From NCBI RefSeq assembly GCF_009695745.1, contig NZ_VUNH01000003.1, positions 124,001 to 188,000 of the forward strand: a stretch of DNA of 64,000 nt. The letters are read 5' to 3'. Each line of letters begins with the position of its first letter. The first letter of the stretch is position 1. Source of the stretch: Pyramidobacter porci. Lineage in GTDB: Bacteria > Synergistota > Synergistia > Synergistales > Dethiosulfovibrionaceae. Below the pieces are notes generated by a model that did no database searches, was not told where the DNA came from, and worked only from the letters and a program-made list of their open reading frames with translations. Made by a program: the position numbers and the translations under genes. Shown in pieces: positions 19,387-30,076 of the stretch.

Positions 19387-19421
19387 TGCCCGTCTGTGGA
19401 AATGAAACGGCGAAAGAGGGG

Positions 19422-21323
<1,902 letters not shown>

Positions 21324-21463
21324 AGCGATCAGTCCTTTCGATAGCGTTGAATTGGAAAACACCTTTGTAGTTTAGCAGAATCGGCGGGAAAGAACATGGC
21401 GAAACGCACAATATGGAATTTTTTTTGCGGCAGCCCGTCGAGGGGAGGATTTTGACTTTCGCC

Positions 21464-21492
21464 TTTCAATCTTTCGCCGCCGAGTGTATAAT
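21464..21492 (+). promoter_or_regulatory. Putative promoter for ptb
   Basis: -10 TATAAT (21487-21492), weak -35 TTTCAA (21464-21469), 17-base spacer. Confidence 0.6.
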
Positions 21493-21557
21493 CGATACAT
21501 AAAATCGCGTCAGAGGTCGCTTCTCCTGTGGCGCAAATCATCCAAGGGGGAATTTTT

Positions 21558-22493
21558 ATGGAACAGCTTCGCAGTCTGAGCGCGCTTCTGGATTACGCCA
21601 AGCAGATCACCGCCGCCAAAGGTCCCAAATGCATCGCCGTCGCCAAGGCGGACGACCCCGGCCTGTTCGAGGCCATGGAAGACGCCCGCAAGGCCGGCAT
21701 CGCCAAATTCACGATCACCGGCGAGCGCGCCAAGATCGAGGCCGCCGCGAAAGCCGCCGGCGCCGATCTGGCCGACTACAACGTGATCGAGTGCTCCGCC
21801 AGCGAGGCGGAAATGGCGATCAAGGCCGTCACCGAAGTTTCCTCCGGCAAGGCCGACATCTACATGAAGGGACAGCTGCACACCGCCAACTTCCTGCGCG
21901 GCATGCTGAACAAGGAAGTGGGCCTGCGCCGCGGCAAAAACACGATCTCCCACTGCTTCTTCCACCACATCAAGGGCTACGACCACCTGTTCTTCGTCAC
22001 CGACGCCGCCTTCAACATGTATCCCGACGTGGCCCAGAAGGCCGACATCGTCCGCAACGCCGTACAGCTGGCCCATTCCTTCGGCATCGAGTGCCCCAAG
22101 GTCGCCTGCCTGGCCGCCGTTGAAGAAGTCAATCCCGACATGCCCGCCACGCTCGACGCCGCCGCTCTGACGGCCATGAACAACCGCAAGCAGATCAAGG
22201 GCTGCATCGTTGACGGCCCCTTCGCCCTCGACAACGCCGTCAGCGAAAAGTCCGCCCAGATCAAGGGCATCGACTCGCCCGTGGCCGGCAAAGCCGACAT
22301 CCTGCTCGCGCCCAACATCGAGGCCGGCAACGCCCTGTTCAAGGCCATCGTTTACTTCTCCGAGAACGAAACGGCCGGCCTGATCATCGGCGCCGCCGCT
22401 CCGATCGTGCTTACCAGCCGCGCCGATTCGCCCCGCACCAAGCTGCTTTCCGTGGCAGCCGCCGTCGTTTTCGCCGACAGCCTCAAAAAGTAA
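21558..22493 (+). CDS. ptb: Phosphate butyryltransferase
   Basis: A 311-residue protein of the phosphate acetyl/butaryltransferase family; ATG 21558 behind AAGGGGG. Family features include ADIYMKGQLHTANFLRGMLNKEVGLRRG, the HHIKGYDHLFFVTDAAFNMYPD block and the C-terminal GLIIGAAAPIVLTSRADSPRTKLLS, all typical of Ptb rather than Pta. It interconverts acyl-CoA and acyl-phosphate; with a kinase (not in the window) it would yield ATP from butyrate or branched-chain acyl-CoA made in amino acid fermentation. Single gene bounded by a promoter and terminator. Confidence 0.9.
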   Translation: MEQLRSLSALLDYAKQITAAKGPKCIAVAKADDPGLFEAMEDARKAGIAKFTITGERAKIEAAAKAAGADLADYNVIECSASEAEMAIKAVTEVSSGKADIYMKGQLHTANFLRGMLNKEVGLRRGKNTISHCFFHHIKGYDHLFFVTDAAFNMYPDVAQKADIVRNAVQLAHSFGIECPKVACLAAVEEVNPDMPATLDAAALTAMNNRKQIKGCIVDGPFALDNAVSEKSAQIKGIDSPVAGKADILLAPNIEAGNALFKAIVYFSENETAGLIIGAAAPIVLTSRADSPRTKLLSVAAAVVFADSLKK

Positions 22494-22519
22494 TTCCCGC
22501 GCGCCCCGCCGCGCTTTCC

Positions 22520-22554
22520 GAGCCGTCCGACGCCGCGCGTCGGACGGCTCTTTT
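22520..22554 (+). terminator. Terminator after ptb
   Basis: A perfect 13-bp stem (22520-22532 with 22538-22550), 5-base loop, then TTTT. Confidence 0.8.
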
Positions 22555-22596
22555 GGGATTCGGAACAAAATTTTCTCCGCGCAAGGAGGAACCGAT

Positions 22597-23631
22597 ATGA
22601 TCCGCTTCAACTGCGATTACAGCGAGGGCTGCCACCCCGCCGTCCTCGAAGCCCTGGTCCGCACCAACATGGAGCAGACGCCCGGCTACGGCGAAGATGC
22701 GCACTGCGAACGCGCCGCCGCGCTGATCCGAACCGCCTGCGCCGCGCCGGAGGCGGCCGTGCATTTCCTCGTCGGCGGCACGCAGGCCAACTTCGTCATG
22801 ATCGCCGCGGCGCTGCGCCCGCATCAGGCCGCCGTCTGCGCCGGTACCGGGCACATCAACGTGCACGAAAGCGGCGCCGTGGAAGCGACCGGGCACAAGG
22901 TAATCGCCGTGCCGGGGACGAACGGCAAGATCTCGGCCGCCCAGGTGCGCGCGCTCGTCGAAAACCATTGGGATGACGTGACCCACGAGCACATGGCGCA
23001 GCCCAAGCTGGTCTACGTTTCCAACCCGACCGAGCTGGGCACGATCTACAGCCTGGCCGAGCTGACGGCGCTGCACGATCTGTGCCGCGAGAAAAATCTC
23101 TATCTCTATCTGGACGGCGCGCGCCTGGGCTACGCTCTGGCGGCCGCGGGCAACGACCTGACGCTGGCCGACGTCGCCCGCCTGACCGACGCCTTTTACA
23201 TCGGCGGCACCAAAGTCGGCGCGCTGTTCGGCGAGGCTCTGGTCATTACCAACGAGGCGCTGAAGGAAGACTTCCGCTACATCGAAAAGCAGCGCGGCGC
23301 CATGCTCGCCAAGGGGCGCCTGCTGGGAGTGCAGTTCGAAACGCTCTTTACGGACGGTCTGTATCTGAAAATCTCCCGTCACGCCGTGGATATGGCCATG
23401 CTGATCCGCGACGCCTGCCGCGCCGAGGGCTGGGAATTCTTGGTGGAGTCGCCGACGAACCAGCAGTTCCCGATCGTTCCCGTCGAAGCGTTGAAAAAAC
23501 TCGGCGAGAAGTACGCTTATTCGCCGTGGGCGAAAATCGACGGGCGGCGCGAGGCCGTGCGCTTCTGCACCAGCTGGGCGACCAGGGAAGAAGACGTTCG
23601 CGCGCTCGCCGCCGACATCGCCGGATCGTAG
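22597..23631 (+). CDS. ltaE: Low-specificity L-threonine aldolase
   Basis: A 344-residue PLP enzyme of fold type I, ATG 22597 after AAGGAGG. N-terminal FNCDYSEGCHPAVLEAL, the cofactor region FLVGGTQANF, the PLP-phosphate/ring contact DGARLGYAL and the Schiff-base lysine in GGTKVG (K206) match the threonine aldolase/beta-eliminating lyase family. It splits L-threonine (and allo-threonine) to glycine and acetaldehyde. Together with serine dehydratase further on it points to hydroxy-amino-acid catabolism. Exact stereospecificity is not readable. Confidence 0.87.
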   Translation: MIRFNCDYSEGCHPAVLEALVRTNMEQTPGYGEDAHCERAAALIRTACAAPEAAVHFLVGGTQANFVMIAAALRPHQAAVCAGTGHINVHESGAVEATGHKVIAVPGTNGKISAAQVRALVENHWDDVTHEHMAQPKLVYVSNPTELGTIYSLAELTALHDLCREKNLYLYLDGARLGYALAAAGNDLTLADVARLTDAFYIGGTKVGALFGEALVITNEALKEDFRYIEKQRGAMLAKGRLLGVQFETLFTDGLYLKISRHAVDMAMLIRDACRAEGWEFLVESPTNQQFPIVPVEALKKLGEKYAYSPWAKIDGRREAVRFCTSWATREEDVRALAADIAGS

Positions 23632-23668
23632 AAAATTTTGCCGACAGAATGTCCCGCGCGGAACGCAG

Positions 23669-23708
23669 GACGCCGCCTCGAAACGATAATCGAGGCGGCG
23701 TCTTTTTT
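23669..23708. terminator. Terminator between ltaE and the exported-protein operon
   Basis: A 12-bp perfect stem (23669-23680 with 23691-23702) followed by TTTTTT; it can also serve the converging minus-strand operon. Confidence 0.8.
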
Positions 23709-23736
23709 GCGGTATATCGGAAAAACTTGGGCTTTT

Positions 23737-24873
23737 CTAATCGGCGTGCATCCTCTGCCAGCTGGGATCGCCGCGGTGCTGTTCGTCGAGCCGGTCGGCC
23801 ATGCCGTTCCAGATCGCGCGCAGCTCCTCGACGGAACGGCGCAGCTTGCGCGCGTACACGGGGCCGCCGGTGGAACTGTACGAGGGATCGACCTTGAAGG
23901 CGTCGGGCGCGATGTTCTTGTTCATGCGCAGCGGGGTCAGTTCGGGATCGCGCAGGACGGCGATCTCGGCGATCACCTGGGCGGTCAGCTTGTCGACGTT
24001 GTCGAGGATCTGATAGTCGTCCACGCCTATGTTGCCGAGCGCGTCGGCGCCGGGCAGTTTCGACACGGCGTCTACGGCCTTGTCGTAGGAACTCCTGGCG
24101 GCTTTTTGCCGTCGATCCAGCTCCGCGAAGAGTTCCTCGCATTCTTTCAGCTTGGCGTCGCTGACGGCCATGACGTGATTGTCGATGATGCGGGCGAGAT
24201 TGTTGATGCCGCTGGCGGCGCGTTTGCCGCCGGTGTTGACGTATTGAGAGAGGCCGGAATAAAGCAGCACGTCGTTGAAAAGATAATTGTTCGGGTACGC
24301 GCCGCTGCGGGAGGCGCGGCCGGAAATTCCCTGCCCGCCGCGCAGCGATTCCACCATGGAGAGAAAAGCCCGGTAAGCGACGTTGTACTCTCGAAGCGTC
24401 TCGGCGTACTCCGCATCGTACTTGCGAAACCACTCGAAAGACTCGTGGAGCCGGTTGGCGCGCAGCACCATGCTGTTGGCCATGATGACGGCGACGAGCT
24501 GGTTCATATATTGGTCGAGAGTAGATTTTTTGACGTAAGTGTAGTAGGCTTCGATGATTTCCTTGACGCGCTGGATGTTCTGAGCCGTGTCGCGGATGGC
24601 GGTCCGCTCGTCGAACATGTTGCGCGCCGTCGTGTAGACCTGGAAATTCTTGAGGGCAAATTCCATGGAGGGGTCTTTGAAGACCGTGCCGACGACCAGC
24701 GGATGGCGGATCGTGTGCATCTGCTCCAGCAAATCCATCGCGACTTTGAGGTTCAGTCCCTCGGGACTGACTTCCGGCATCGGGAGCCGAGGCGGATCCT
24801 GATCGGCCGCGGCGGGCTGCGCGGCAGCCGCCAGGCACAGAGCGAGAACGGCGATAACGGCGCGGAGTTTCAT
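23737..24873 (-). CDS. Exported protein of unknown function (third gene of the three-gene operon)
   Basis: A 378-residue protein I do not recognise. A Sec signal peptide (MKLRAVIAVLALCLAAAAQPAAA) is followed by a mostly helical mature region: long amphipathic stretches (RTAIRDTAQNIQRVKEIIEAYYTYVKK; ECEELFAELDRRQKAARSSYDKAV) separated by a glycine-rich turn (GGQGISGRASRSGAYPNN, about 176-193). There is no lipobox and no catalytic motif I can name. ATG 24873 has GAAAGGAG upstream. It lies 19 bases after the 441-residue exported protein gene, and its last bases face the ltaE terminator. It probably acts in the periplasm with its operon partners. Confidence 0.75.
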   Translation of the reverse strand: MKLRAVIAVLALCLAAAAQPAAADQDPPRLPMPEVSPEGLNLKVAMDLLEQMHTIRHPLVVGTVFKDPSMEFALKNFQVYTTARNMFDERTAIRDTAQNIQRVKEIIEAYYTYVKKSTLDQYMNQLVAVIMANSMVLRANRLHESFEWFRKYDAEYAETLREYNVAYRAFLSMVESLRGGQGISGRASRSGAYPNNYLFNDVLLYSGLSQYVNTGGKRAASGINNLARIIDNHVMAVSDAKLKECEELFAELDRRQKAARSSYDKAVDAVSKLPGADALGNIGVDDYQILDNVDKLTAQVIAEIAVLRDPELTPLRMNKNIAPDAFKVDPSYSSTGGPVYARKLRRSVEELRAIWNGMADRLDEQHRGDPSWQRMHAD

Positions 24874-24892
24874 GGCGATCTCCTTTCTGCGG

Positions 24893-26218
24893 CTAGAAAC
24901 GGAAGCCGATGTCGTAGACGAACCAGCGCCCGCCGTCCTGGCGGCGCAGGCGGTGCGGCTTGGGCGAGCCGACGACCTTGCCGTTGGCGTCCCAGGCGCG
25001 GGTTTCGACGACCGCTTCCTCGAGCTTCGTTCCGCTGGCTTTTTTGATGTCCGCGCGATCCTTTTCGTCGAGGAAGTAGTTGTCGAAGGTGTCCTTTTCG
25101 TCGAAGCCTTTGAGCACCTTAATCCTGGCCTTGCCGAAGGTGACGTGGACGTACTGGCTGTGGAAGCGGCGCTGGTGCAGGTCCCAGAAGAAGGTCGACT
25201 GTTCGCCGTCGATGTCCTTGCGGTCGGCGGACGGGTCGATGCAGCTGCAGTACAGCTTGAAATTTTTCTCCTTGATGGCGGTGACGAAGATCTCCATCAG
25301 CCGTTCCGGCGTCACGTCGTCGGGAACGCTTTTGACGCTGTACCAGCTTTCCTTGACGCGCTGCACGCTCTCTTCGCCGATGAAGACGCCCGACGATTCG
25401 TGGTTGGCGTCGTACAGTGCCATGCAGTGGTCGGGGACGTACAGCGCCACGGGCGTGACGACCCAGCCGAACTGGTAATTGCCGACTTTGTTCTCGCTGG
25501 CGTCGGGGATCTCCGAGGTGATGTCGGTGATCTTGCCCAGGATCGTCCAGTTCTGTACGTCTTCAAGATCGGTGTCGACCTGGCGGCGGAAGCGCTTGAC
25601 GGCCTCGTAGGGGCCGAGCCAGGCGCGTCCGGAAATATCGACGAAGTAGTAGCCGGTGGAGGGCTTGCCGACGGCGATGTATTCGCCCGTGGCGCCGTAG
25701 AACTGTCCCTGCGGGTAGCGCGCGTTTTCGAGGACGACGTAGCGCCCCTGCAGGTCGTCGACGGAGACGGTCTTGTAATCGGGCGTGGGGAATATTTTTT
25801 CGATCGTCTCGGCGCGCTTTTCGCCGATCAGCTTTTCCCAGGCGGCCTTGCCGGCGGCGGCGATGTCTTTGCGCAGCGTTTCCTCGGTGCGCAGGTAGCT
25901 CGTCATCTCCGGCGTGATCTCCATAAAGTCGCCCTTGCTCTTTTTCAGCGCCACGCGGGCGCGCTCGAACAGCGCCTGCACCTGGGGATCGTTCGGGTAT
26001 TTCTCGTGCAGCTCCTGCACGCGGCTCAGCGCGGCGTCCTTGCTGCGCCAGATCGTCTTCTCGCCGCCGCGCTCGCGCGCGACTTCCTGTTCGAACTCGC
26101 GCAGGTAATGTTCGGCGTAGCTGATCAGCTGCCGCTTGTCGGCCGCGGGCGCAGCCGCGGCCAGCGCGGCCCAGAGAACAATCGCGGCCAGCGCCGCGAT
26201 TCTTTTCTTTTTCTTCAT
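24893..26218 (-). CDS. Exported protein of unknown function (second gene of the three-gene operon)
   Basis: A 441-residue protein with a short signal peptide (MKKKKRIAALAAIVLWAALAAAAPAA). Residues about 40-95 look like a TPR-type helical hairpin (VQELHEKYPNDPQVQALFERARVAL). The middle (about 160-260) is strand-rich with YFVDISGRAWLGPYEAVKRFR. The end (about 300-441) resembles an NTF2-like fold: paired helices ERLMEIFVTAIKEKNFKLYCSCIDP followed by strands ending GGRWFVYDIGFRF. No enzyme motif is visible. ATG 26218 follows AAGGAAGTG. The NTF2-like reading is a weak structural guess, not a family match. Confidence 0.75.
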   Translation of the reverse strand: MKKKKRIAALAAIVLWAALAAAAPAADKRQLISYAEHYLREFEQEVARERGGEKTIWRSKDAALSRVQELHEKYPNDPQVQALFERARVALKKSKGDFMEITPEMTSYLRTEETLRKDIAAAGKAAWEKLIGEKRAETIEKIFPTPDYKTVSVDDLQGRYVVLENARYPQGQFYGATGEYIAVGKPSTGYYFVDISGRAWLGPYEAVKRFRRQVDTDLEDVQNWTILGKITDITSEIPDASENKVGNYQFGWVVTPVALYVPDHCMALYDANHESSGVFIGEESVQRVKESWYSVKSVPDDVTPERLMEIFVTAIKEKNFKLYCSCIDPSADRKDIDGEQSTFFWDLHQRRFHSQYVHVTFGKARIKVLKGFDEKDTFDNYFLDEKDRADIKKASGTKLEEAVVETRAWDANGKVVGSPKPHRLRRQDGGRWFVYDIGFRF

Positions 26219-26274
26219 GATAAAATCACTTCCTTGCGATAAAAATTTAAAATCAGTCCTTCGCGCCCATTATA

Positions 26275-28059
26275 TCAGGCGCAAAAATTTACGCCATCGC
26301 GGAGCGGGGATATTTTCTTCGTTGAAAAGATCATAACCGTTTCGCGACGGCCGCGCCTCACCCGAAGAGGTGATTCCGCGGCGGCGCTGCCGACGACCTG
26401 TTGGAACTGGCGCTTGGCGCGAGCTCTGATGCCGGCGCCTGGACCGGAAGCTTCTTCTTGCCGCTGCTCCGGGGCGGCATCGGGCCCCGCGGGCTTCTCC
26501 CCGTCGGCGGGGGCTCTCCGTTCTTCGCGCATTTTTTGGTCGAGCAGACGGCCGAACTGGGGTTCTCTGACGAACAGCTCGGCGTCGGCTCCGTCAGGGC
26601 CGGTCACGGTGATATTGAAGACGCCGAAAGCGTCTAGCGCGTCGACGGTTGCTTCGGCGGCGCGGCGTCGTTCAGCGTCCGCGCTCGGCGGCCCGAACCG
26701 GTCGATCAGTTTTTTCAGCTCGGTCCTGAGGGCGGGGAAATCCAAACTGAAGGCGAAATAGCCGGGCTTGGCCAGCGCGTTCCGAATATCGTCCGCCGGC
26801 GAGGGCGTCCGCTCCAGTTCGGCGCTGTTCTGAAAAGCGGCGATGAAGCCCCGCGGCGACGATGCGGCATAGCCGGAAAACAGCAGATTGTTCGACAGGC
26901 GCAGTCCCTGCCACTGCCCTTGGGCAAACGGCTCGGTCTTGACGGAGGCGCGGGATTCCGCCTGCTTTTGGAGAAGCCCCAGCAGCAGCTCGCAGACGCG
27001 CTGATTCGCGCCGCTCAGATGGAGGTAAAAGCCGGGGTAGGAGCCCAGCAAACCGCTGGAGCGCCCCGCTACAGCGACGGTGATGCGGCCGCGCAGCACT
27101 TCCGCCAGATCGCTCATGGTCAGGCCGAATTTTTCCAGCGCGGGGAGCAGCTTCTGGCGCAGCGAGCTGTCGAGAGCGTCTTCGCTCGGCAGCAGTTTTT
27201 CGACGCTCAGCAGCGCCAGTAGCGGTCCGCCGCCGACAAGAAGCGGCTTTTCCTGAACGGGAGGAAGCGCGTATCCCGGATGAGTGTCGGCGCTGCCTTT
27301 GGCGGCTTCGAACGCGACGATCTCGCTTGCGTTGCTCCACAGCCGGGCGCGGAGCGAACGCTCCGTGTCGCTGATGCCCACTTCGAACGCAAAGGGAGCT
27401 TTAAGGAATTTGTCGGGCAGGGCTCTTTGGCCGAACAAGAGCGGCAGCTGCGACTGCGGCAGAAAGAACGCGAAGCCGATGGGAGCCGGCGCGTGCTTCG
27501 GCTCCAGCGGCTCGGTATCCGGCACGGCGGCCATCGCTTCGAGCAGGGTGGAATCGTCCGAAGCGCCGACGATGAAGCGCTGCCCGCCGCGCCTCAGCAG
27601 CGCGATATAAACGGGCGACTCCTCGGAGCCGGCCACGGCCAAAGTCTCAAGCGTGGTTCCCGGAGGCGCCGCGCTCAGATGGAGAGGAAAGGTTGCGCTC
27701 CCGAAGGGCAGCTGAAATCCGTCGTCCAGCTCGACGGCGAAAACTCCCGTGCCGACGCTCCGCGCGCCGACGTCGTAGCGCCACCGGCCTTCGGCGCTGC
27801 CGGCGTGCAGGACCAGTTCGCGGAAGTCGGGATCCTCGTCCAATTCCATGGCGGCGGCCGCCGCTTTGCTGAAAATTTGTTCCAGCGGCCTCGCGCCGTC
27901 GTTGAAGAGAGCTTTTACGTTCTCGCAGCTCATGGAAAGACGGCTTTCTTCCTTGAAAAAAGGCGAAACCAGCTGCGCCGTGGTCACCGCCTCGGCGGGA
28001 ACGGCCCACAGCGCAGCAGCGAGAAACAGCGGCGTTGTTCGGTACGATAGGAAAGACAT
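26275..28059 (-). CDS. Exported protein of unknown function (first gene of the three-gene operon)
   Basis: A 594-residue protein; ATG 28059 is chosen because AAAAGGAGCG precedes it and it yields a signal peptide (MSFLSYRTTPLFLAAALWAVPAEA). Longer in-frame starts lie upstream of the promoter. The mature part alternates strands and helices, with segments such as YIALLRRGGQRFIVGASDDSTLLEAM and FGLTMSDLAEVLRGRITVAVAG that recall large periplasmic DUF-type proteins, but I cannot name a family. After residue about 505 the chain turns to a Pro/Ala/Glu-rich linker and an arginine-rich tail ending VNFCA. Weakly bound neighbours suggest a joint periplasmic role. Confidence 0.72.
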   Translation of the reverse strand: MSFLSYRTTPLFLAAALWAVPAEAVTTAQLVSPFFKEESRLSMSCENVKALFNDGARPLEQIFSKAAAAAMELDEDPDFRELVLHAGSAEGRWRYDVGARSVGTGVFAVELDDGFQLPFGSATFPLHLSAAPPGTTLETLAVAGSEESPVYIALLRRGGQRFIVGASDDSTLLEAMAAVPDTEPLEPKHAPAPIGFAFFLPQSQLPLLFGQRALPDKFLKAPFAFEVGISDTERSLRARLWSNASEIVAFEAAKGSADTHPGYALPPVQEKPLLVGGGPLLALLSVEKLLPSEDALDSSLRQKLLPALEKFGLTMSDLAEVLRGRITVAVAGRSSGLLGSYPGFYLHLSGANQRVCELLLGLLQKQAESRASVKTEPFAQGQWQGLRLSNNLLFSGYAASSPRGFIAAFQNSAELERTPSPADDIRNALAKPGYFAFSLDFPALRTELKKLIDRFGPPSADAERRRAAEATVDALDAFGVFNITVTGPDGADAELFVREPQFGRLLDQKMREERRAPADGEKPAGPDAAPEQRQEEASGPGAGIRARAKRQFQQVVGSAAAESPLRVRRGRRETVMIFSTKKISPLRDGVNFCA

Positions 28060-28107
28060 GCGATCGCTCCTTTTATGTCGGATAGTCAACGCGGATGAGA
28101 CGGACTC

Positions 28108-28136
28108 AATATAATGAAAATGTTTTCCGAAATCAA
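28108..28136 (-). promoter_or_regulatory. Promoter for the exported-protein operon
   Basis: On the minus strand: -35 TTGATT (28136-28131), 17-base spacer, -10 TATATT (28113-28108), about 50 bases before the start codon. Confidence 0.7.
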
Positions 28137-28168
28137 GCGCATTTTTGAAGACGCCGCGCGGCACGTTT

Positions 28169-28197
28169 TTGACGGGCCCATGCCGCTGTGGTAAAAT
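28169..28197 (+). promoter_or_regulatory. Promoter for the serine dehydratase operon
   Basis: -35 TTGACG (28169-28174), 17-base spacer, -10 TAAAAT (28192-28197). A GC-rich leader of about 100 bases with small hairpins (e.g. ACTTTCGGGAAAGT) follows; I recognise no riboswitch class in it. Confidence 0.75.
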
Positions 28198-28305
28198 GTC
28201 ACGCTAACCGGCGAGGCGTTCACTTTCGGGAAAGTCTCGCGGGCGGCTCTCCGCAAACGGGCGGCCGCTGATTTTCATCATCCTTCAAAGGAAGAGTCGA
28301 TCGAG

Positions 28306-28989
28306 ATGTCGTTACTGGATATTGTCGGCCCGGTGATGATCGGGCCGTCTTCGAGCCATACCGCCGGCGCCGTCAGGATCGGCATGCTGGCGCGCCGCCT
28401 CTGGGGCTGGAAGCGGCCGCTGCGTTCCGCCAAACTGTTCCTGCGCGGCTCTTTCGCCGCCACCTATTGGGGGCACGGCACTGACCGCGGGCTGGTGGCC
28501 GGCCTGCTGCGCATGCAGCCCGACGATCTGCGCATTCCCCGATCGTTTGAAGTCGCCCGCGCGGAAGGGCTGGATTTTTCTTTCGACACGGAAGAGATCG
28601 ACGGCGCGCATCCCAATTCCGTGCGCGTCGTCATGTCGGACGGCGCGGAACGGTGCGAGGTCGTCGGCGCGTCCATCGGCGGCGGCGCCGTGGAGCTGCG
28701 CGCCGTCGACGGTTTTCCCATGGTCGTGCCGTTCGACCAGCCGGCGCTGATCGTCATGCACCGCGACCAGCCGGGCGTCGTTTCGGCCATTACCGGCGAG
28801 TTTTACCGCCTCGGGCTCAACGTGGCGCGCATGGAGATGGAGCGCCGCGTGCGCGGCGGCATGGCCGTTTTCGTGTTCGTTCTCGACGGTGCCGTTCCCG
28901 CCGATCTGGACGAGCGGATCCGGACGATCGTTCCCGCCTGCCAGCGCGTGATCCTGTTGAAAAGCGCCGAGGAAGGAGCTTCCGCATGA
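28306..28989 (+). CDS. sdaAB: L-serine dehydratase, beta subunit
   Basis: A 227-residue protein. N-terminal LLDIVGPVMIGPSSSHTAGAVRIGMLARRLWG is the signature of the beta (SDH_beta) domain, and the C-terminal 75 residues form an ACT-like domain (LIVMHRDQPGVVSAITGEFYRLGLNVARMEM). With the alpha subunit it builds an oxygen-sensitive 4Fe-4S enzyme that converts L-serine to pyruvate and ammonia. ATG 28306 stands about 15 bases after AAAGGAAGAG, so initiation strength is uncertain. Its stop overlaps the sdaAA start (ATGA). Confidence 0.94.
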   Translation: MSLLDIVGPVMIGPSSSHTAGAVRIGMLARRLWGWKRPLRSAKLFLRGSFAATYWGHGTDRGLVAGLLRMQPDDLRIPRSFEVARAEGLDFSFDTEEIDGAHPNSVRVVMSDGAERCEVVGASIGGGAVELRAVDGFPMVVPFDQPALIVMHRDQPGVVSAITGEFYRLGLNVARMEMERRVRGGMAVFVFVLDGAVPADLDERIRTIVPACQRVILLKSAEEGASA

Positions 28990-29867
28990 GATCCCTTGAA
29001 GAATTGATCGCCCGCGCCGGCGAGCGCGGCTCGCTGCCGGAAGCCGTCCTCGCCATGGACGCCGAAGAGCAGATGATTGACGTAGCCGCGCTGCGTCCGC
29101 GGCTGCGCGCGCGTCTCGAAGTGCTGCGCGAAACGGTTAGCGCGGCGCTCGCGGGACATTGGCAGCCGAAGCTGATCGGCGACGATAAGGACAAATACGC
29201 GGCGCTCGCCCGCGCGCCGCTGTCGGGCGGTTTGGTCTGGCGCGCCAGCGAGATCGCCGTGGCGCTGGGCACCTGCAACGCCTCGATGGGACGCATCGTC
29301 GCCGCTCCGACGGCCGGCAGCTGCGGCATTCTGCCCGGGCTGCTCTTTGCCTGGCAGGAAACGCGGCATGGCGGCGACGAAGAACTTCTGGAAGGGCTGA
29401 TCGTCGCCGCGGCCGTGGGCGAGATCATTTCCCAGCGCGCCACGCTGGCGGGCGCTTCCGGCGGCTGTCAGGCCGAGTGCGGCGCGGCCGCCGCCATGGG
29501 CGCGGCCGCTCTCTGCCACATGGAAGGCGGCTCGCCGGAAGCCTGCTCCCACGCCGTGGCGCTGGCGTTCAAGTCGATCCTCGGACTGGCCTGCGACCCC
29601 GTGGCGGGATTGGTGGAATCGCCCTGCGTCAAGCGCAACGGCACGCTCGTTTCCATCGGCGCGATTGCCGCCGACATGGCGCTGGCGGGGATCCGCTCGA
29701 TCATCCCGCCCGACGAAGTGATCGACGCCATGGGCGATGTCGGCCGCGCCCTGCCGCCTTCGCTGCGCGAAACGGCCCGCGGCGGCTGCGCGCTGACGCC
29801 CACGGGCAAGGCGCTGACGAAGAAGCTGAACGAGAACCGCGCGGAAGCGGGAGCGGCTCTCGTCTGA
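28986..29867 (+). CDS. sdaAA: L-serine dehydratase, alpha subunit
   Basis: A 293-residue protein starting inside the sdaAB stop (ATGA at 28986-28989), behind AAGGAG. Characteristic blocks: IVAAPTAGSCGILPGLL, LAGASGGCQAECGAAAAM and LACDPVAGLVESPCVKRN, whose cysteines are the ligands of the catalytic 4Fe-4S cluster. Split alpha/beta enzymes are typical of anaerobes and Gram-positives; E. coli SdaA is a fusion. No clear terminator follows before the metF leader promoter. Confidence 0.95.
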   Translation: MRSLEELIARAGERGSLPEAVLAMDAEEQMIDVAALRPRLRARLEVLRETVSAALAGHWQPKLIGDDKDKYAALARAPLSGGLVWRASEIAVALGTCNASMGRIVAAPTAGSCGILPGLLFAWQETRHGGDEELLEGLIVAAAVGEIISQRATLAGASGGCQAECGAAAAMGAAALCHMEGGSPEACSHAVALAFKSILGLACDPVAGLVESPCVKRNGTLVSIGAIAADMALAGIRSIIPPDEVIDAMGDVGRALPPSLRETARGGCALTPTGKALTKKLNENRAEAGAALV

Positions 29868-29907
29868 GAGAACGAGAAGGCTTCCCGGCGTCTGCGCAAA
29901 CAAGCTC

Positions 29908-29936
29908 TTGCGTCCGTCGATATTCTGTGATACTAT
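29908..29936 (+). promoter_or_regulatory. Promoter of the metF leader
   Basis: -35 TTGCGT (29908-29913), 17-base spacer, -10 TACTAT (29931-29936); transcription would begin near 29943, just before the structured leader. Confidence 0.6.
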
Positions 29937-29960
29937 CCAAAAATCCGAATAATCGTTTTC

Positions 29961-30056
29961 CTTTATCCAGAGTCAGGGGAGAGAGTCAGCTCAACGATCC
30001 TGCGCCAACCTGTCCGCGTCGTGCGGACGTGGTGGTCCTGCTGACAGCGATAAGCC
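29961..30056 (+). ncRNA. Structured leader RNA ahead of metF, S-box-like riboswitch candidate
   Basis: Closing helix TTATC (29963-29967) with GATAA (30049-30053), immediately followed by CAGAG as in SAM-I riboswitches. Inside: GGGGAGAGA (29976-29984), CCAACC (30005-30010), a perfect 6-bp hairpin GTCCGC/GCGGAC (30012-30017, 30023-30028) and GGTGGTCC (30031-30038). GTCAGC (29985-29990) can pair with GCTGAC (30040-30045). Conserved SAM-contact stretches of the S-box (GGCCC, GGTGCTAAATCC) are changed, so the ligand is uncertain. The position before metF-metH and the terminator right behind it argue for methionine- or SAM-related attenuation. Confidence 0.5.
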
Positions 30057-30076
30057 GCTGGGGCGAGAAAATTTTG

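Noticed and set aside
28198-28305. Riboswitch in the sdaAB leader
   Set aside because: Only short GC-rich hairpins are present; no match to glycine or other riboswitch cores that I know.
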